From: Leptolyngbya ohadii IS1
GTDB lineage: Bacteria > Cyanobacteriota > Cyanobacteriia > Elainellales > Elainellaceae
Assembly: GCF_002215035.1 (NCBI RefSeq)
Contig: NZ_NKFP01000006.1
Coordinates: 3,067,080-3,131,079 of the forward strand
Direction: 5' to 3'
Length of the DNA: 64,000 bases
Below, in pieces: positions 62,995 through 64,000 of the stretch. Under the pieces are notes generated by a model, which did no database searches, was not told the DNA's origin, and saw nothing but the letters and a program-made list of their open reading frames with translations. Position numbers and translations under genes: made by a program. Numbering within the stretch: position 1 is the first letter of the stretch; every line of letters begins with the position of its first letter.

Positions 62995-63606
62995 TTAGGA
63001 AGCCAAATGACCGTAGCCCCGCCAGACGGCAACCAGCAATCCCTGAACTTCAACATCGGTTGCGGCTGCTTCGATGACGTTGTAGTTGGGGTTTGCAGGT
63101 TTGAGCGTGACCTGATTGCCCTTACGGTGGTAGTACTTGAGCGTTGTACCCTCACTGTTAACCCGTGCAGCGACGATCGCACCGTTCTTCAGCGTTTTGG
63201 GGTCTTGAACCGGCCGCATAATGACCACGTCGCCTTCGCCAATTAGTGCCCCAATCATACTGTCGCCTCGGACGCGCAGCGCATAATCCCCTGGCTTGAG
63301 CATAGAGCAGGAGAAATCGAGCTGTTCAACAGAGTCGGTGTAGGACTCAACCACGGAACCTGCGGCGATCGCACCGAGAATGGGCAGTCCTTGCGGTTTG
63401 AGAATGCGAATGGTTCTGGCTCTGCCCTCCGTCCAGTCGATGTATCCCTTCGCCCGTAAATGCTCTAAACGGCTCTGAATGGGAGCAGGAGATTTTAACC
63501 CCATTGCTCGCATCATCTGACGAATGGAGGGAGAATGCTGATTTTCTTTGATATAGTCCACAAGCCAGTCAAAAAGCTGCTGCTGGACTTCTGTTAGGGA
63601 TTCCAT
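62995..63606 (-). CDS. lexA: LexA-type repressor
   Basis: A 203-residue repressor. The winged helix is in VQQQLFDWLVDYIKENQHSPSIRQMMRAMGLKSPAPIQSRLEHL. The cleavage site Ala82-Gly83 (in IAAGSVVE) and catalytic dyad Ser116 (GDSMIGAL) with Lys157 (TTLKYY) are intact, so it should be self-cleaving. In cyanobacteria LexA controls DNA repair in some species and carbon or hydrogenase genes in others. I chose ATG 63606 (MESLTEVQQQLFDWL) because the 19 extra upstream residues do not match the family. A LexA box lies 39 bp upstream of the start. Confidence 0.93.
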   Translation of the reverse strand: MESLTEVQQQLFDWLVDYIKENQHSPSIRQMMRAMGLKSPAPIQSRLEHLRAKGYIDWTEGRARTIRILKPQGLPILGAIAAGSVVESYTDSVEQLDFSCSMLKPGDYALRVRGDSMIGALIGEGDVVIMRPVQDPKTLKNGAIVAARVNSEGTTLKYYHRKGNQVTLKPANPNYNVIEAAATDVEVQGLLVAVWRGYGHLAS

Positions 63607-63644
63607 AGTTGGTGGGCTAGATGTAGAACAAATAGATCGCTCCT

Positions 63645-63658
63645 GGAACAGATGTACC
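63645..63658 (-). promoter_or_regulatory. LexA box upstream of lexA
   Basis: On the minus strand the site reads GGTACATCTGTTCC, a perfect fit to the cyanobacterial LexA consensus RGTACNNNDGTWCB that I recall from Anabaena. It is 39 bp before the lexA ATG, which suggests autoregulation. Confidence 0.75.
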
Positions 63659-64000
63659 ACCAAATTGAGGTCTTTGTCCAGTCCTTTAGGAGATTTATTT
63701 CTAGAGATTTGTAACGTTCTGAGTTTTATGTCTCGGTTTGTTCCCAGCGATCGCAGACAGTTGGTTGAACTGTCCTCCTGGAGTGCCTGAAAACCCGCTT
63801 TTTCCCGACCTGAATGCCCCCATTAGACAACCAATTGCAAAACCTGACTCGCCCCCACAGCAGACCAATTCAATGTCCTGGCAGGATAAAACCAGGTTCA
63901 TTGAGATCCGTTATGCCCCTTTGCTCTGGCAGGGGGCTTTTCTTTACGGATTACGATGCATTCTCCGCGAGAATATTTACCTTTGCTTGACTTCAAGCTG
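63659..64000. other. Window-end stretch without a firm gene
   Basis: An open plus-strand frame from ATG 63872 (MSWQDKTRFIEIRY) runs off the end, crosses the hairpin and has no family I recognise, so I do not call it. Otherwise non-coding. Confidence 0.35.
63915..63944 (+). terminator. Terminator-like hairpin near the window end
   Basis: GCCCCT (63915-63920) pairs with AGGGGGC (63931-63937) and is followed by TTTTCTTT. Which gene it would terminate is unclear; no plus-strand gene precedes it within 300 bp. It may belong to a small RNA. Confidence 0.45.

Noticed and set aside
1-64000. tRNA, rRNA or riboswitch genes
   Set aside because: I saw no cloverleaf T-loop, rRNA or known riboswitch core; a covariance-model scan would be needed to exclude small ones.
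63872-64000. Open plus-strand frame running off the window end
   Set aside because: It has no recognisable family and spans a terminator-like hairpin.

Overview
The window comes from a cyanobacterium, most likely a filamentous or Leptolyngbya-like one. The octamer GCGATCGC (HIP1) and its core CGATCG occur throughout. Many products are cyanobacterial hallmarks: cyanobacterial LexA, ClpS, SpeA, a DUF3611 membrane protein, a DUF2256 protein, a BT1-type carrier, a carotenoid oxygenase and a fused proline dehydrogenase/P5C dehydrogenase. There is no rRNA, tRNA or CRISPR array that I can support. Genes lie on both strands in short operons.

Region 1 (1-14.6 kb) is accessory. It opens with an intact IS701-type element flanked by TTAG. 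A 2OG-Fe(II) oxygenase and a BASS-type sodium symporter follow. Next come two apparent integron-type gene cassettes: a GNAT acetyltransferase and a membrane/coiled-coil protein with a possible -1 frameshift, each ending in an attC-like site, with no integrase in view. A brnT toxin gene is split by a transposon with an exact 9-bp target duplication, and its antitoxin brnA is intact. Then come a small-protein/retropepsin pair with a damaged start, a large putA gene, an OLD-like AAA ATPase/TOPRIM protein (candidate defence nuclease), and a DNA-binding-like protein with an HNH stub. Palindromic repeats at 4.04-4.10 kb and 13.82-13.94 kb are inverted copies of one family.

Region 2 (14.6-28.8 kb) is mostly housekeeping: a secreted ADGF-like adenosine deaminase, SDR, exopolyphosphatase Ppx, GNAT, TPR protein, arginine decarboxylase SpeA, a degraded low-molecular-weight phosphatase, a GlsB-type membrane protein, a pentapeptide-repeat protein, a metallo-hydrolase and a PlsC acyltransferase.

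Region 3 (28.85-30.93 kb) holds two adjacent inverted duplications with arms of 407 and 508 bp. They give two head-to-head tadA copies with chimeric N-termini and an inverted piece of an aldehyde dehydrogenase gene. Short homologies lie at the junctions. This is either a complex template-switch rearrangement or an assembly chimera.

Region 4 (30.4-54 kb) has the aldehyde dehydrogenase, two DUF4870 proteins, ExbB/ExbD with a 13-bp tandem repeat upstream, DUF3611, CPBP protease with ClpS, an RTX-type repeat protein, BT1 carrier plus carotenoid oxygenase, a LysR regulator, fasciclin, an HD-GYP response regulator, GlmU, PanE-like reductase, alpha/beta hydrolase, a large membrane protein and UvrA.

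Region 5 (54-64 kb) has a DUF6883/DUF4926 pair, a wrecked CHAT-TPR gene, an ABC permease, an IS5-type element inserted exactly where two convergent genes share their stop codons (CTAG), GDP-mannose dehydratase, isoaspartyl peptidase, DUF2256, a TrmH-type methyltransferase, a class A beta-lactamase-like protein and LexA with a LexA box in front.

The most unusual material is the attC-like cassettes, the double inverted duplication, the dispersed palindromic repeats beside the OLD-like gene, and several genes caught in decay.
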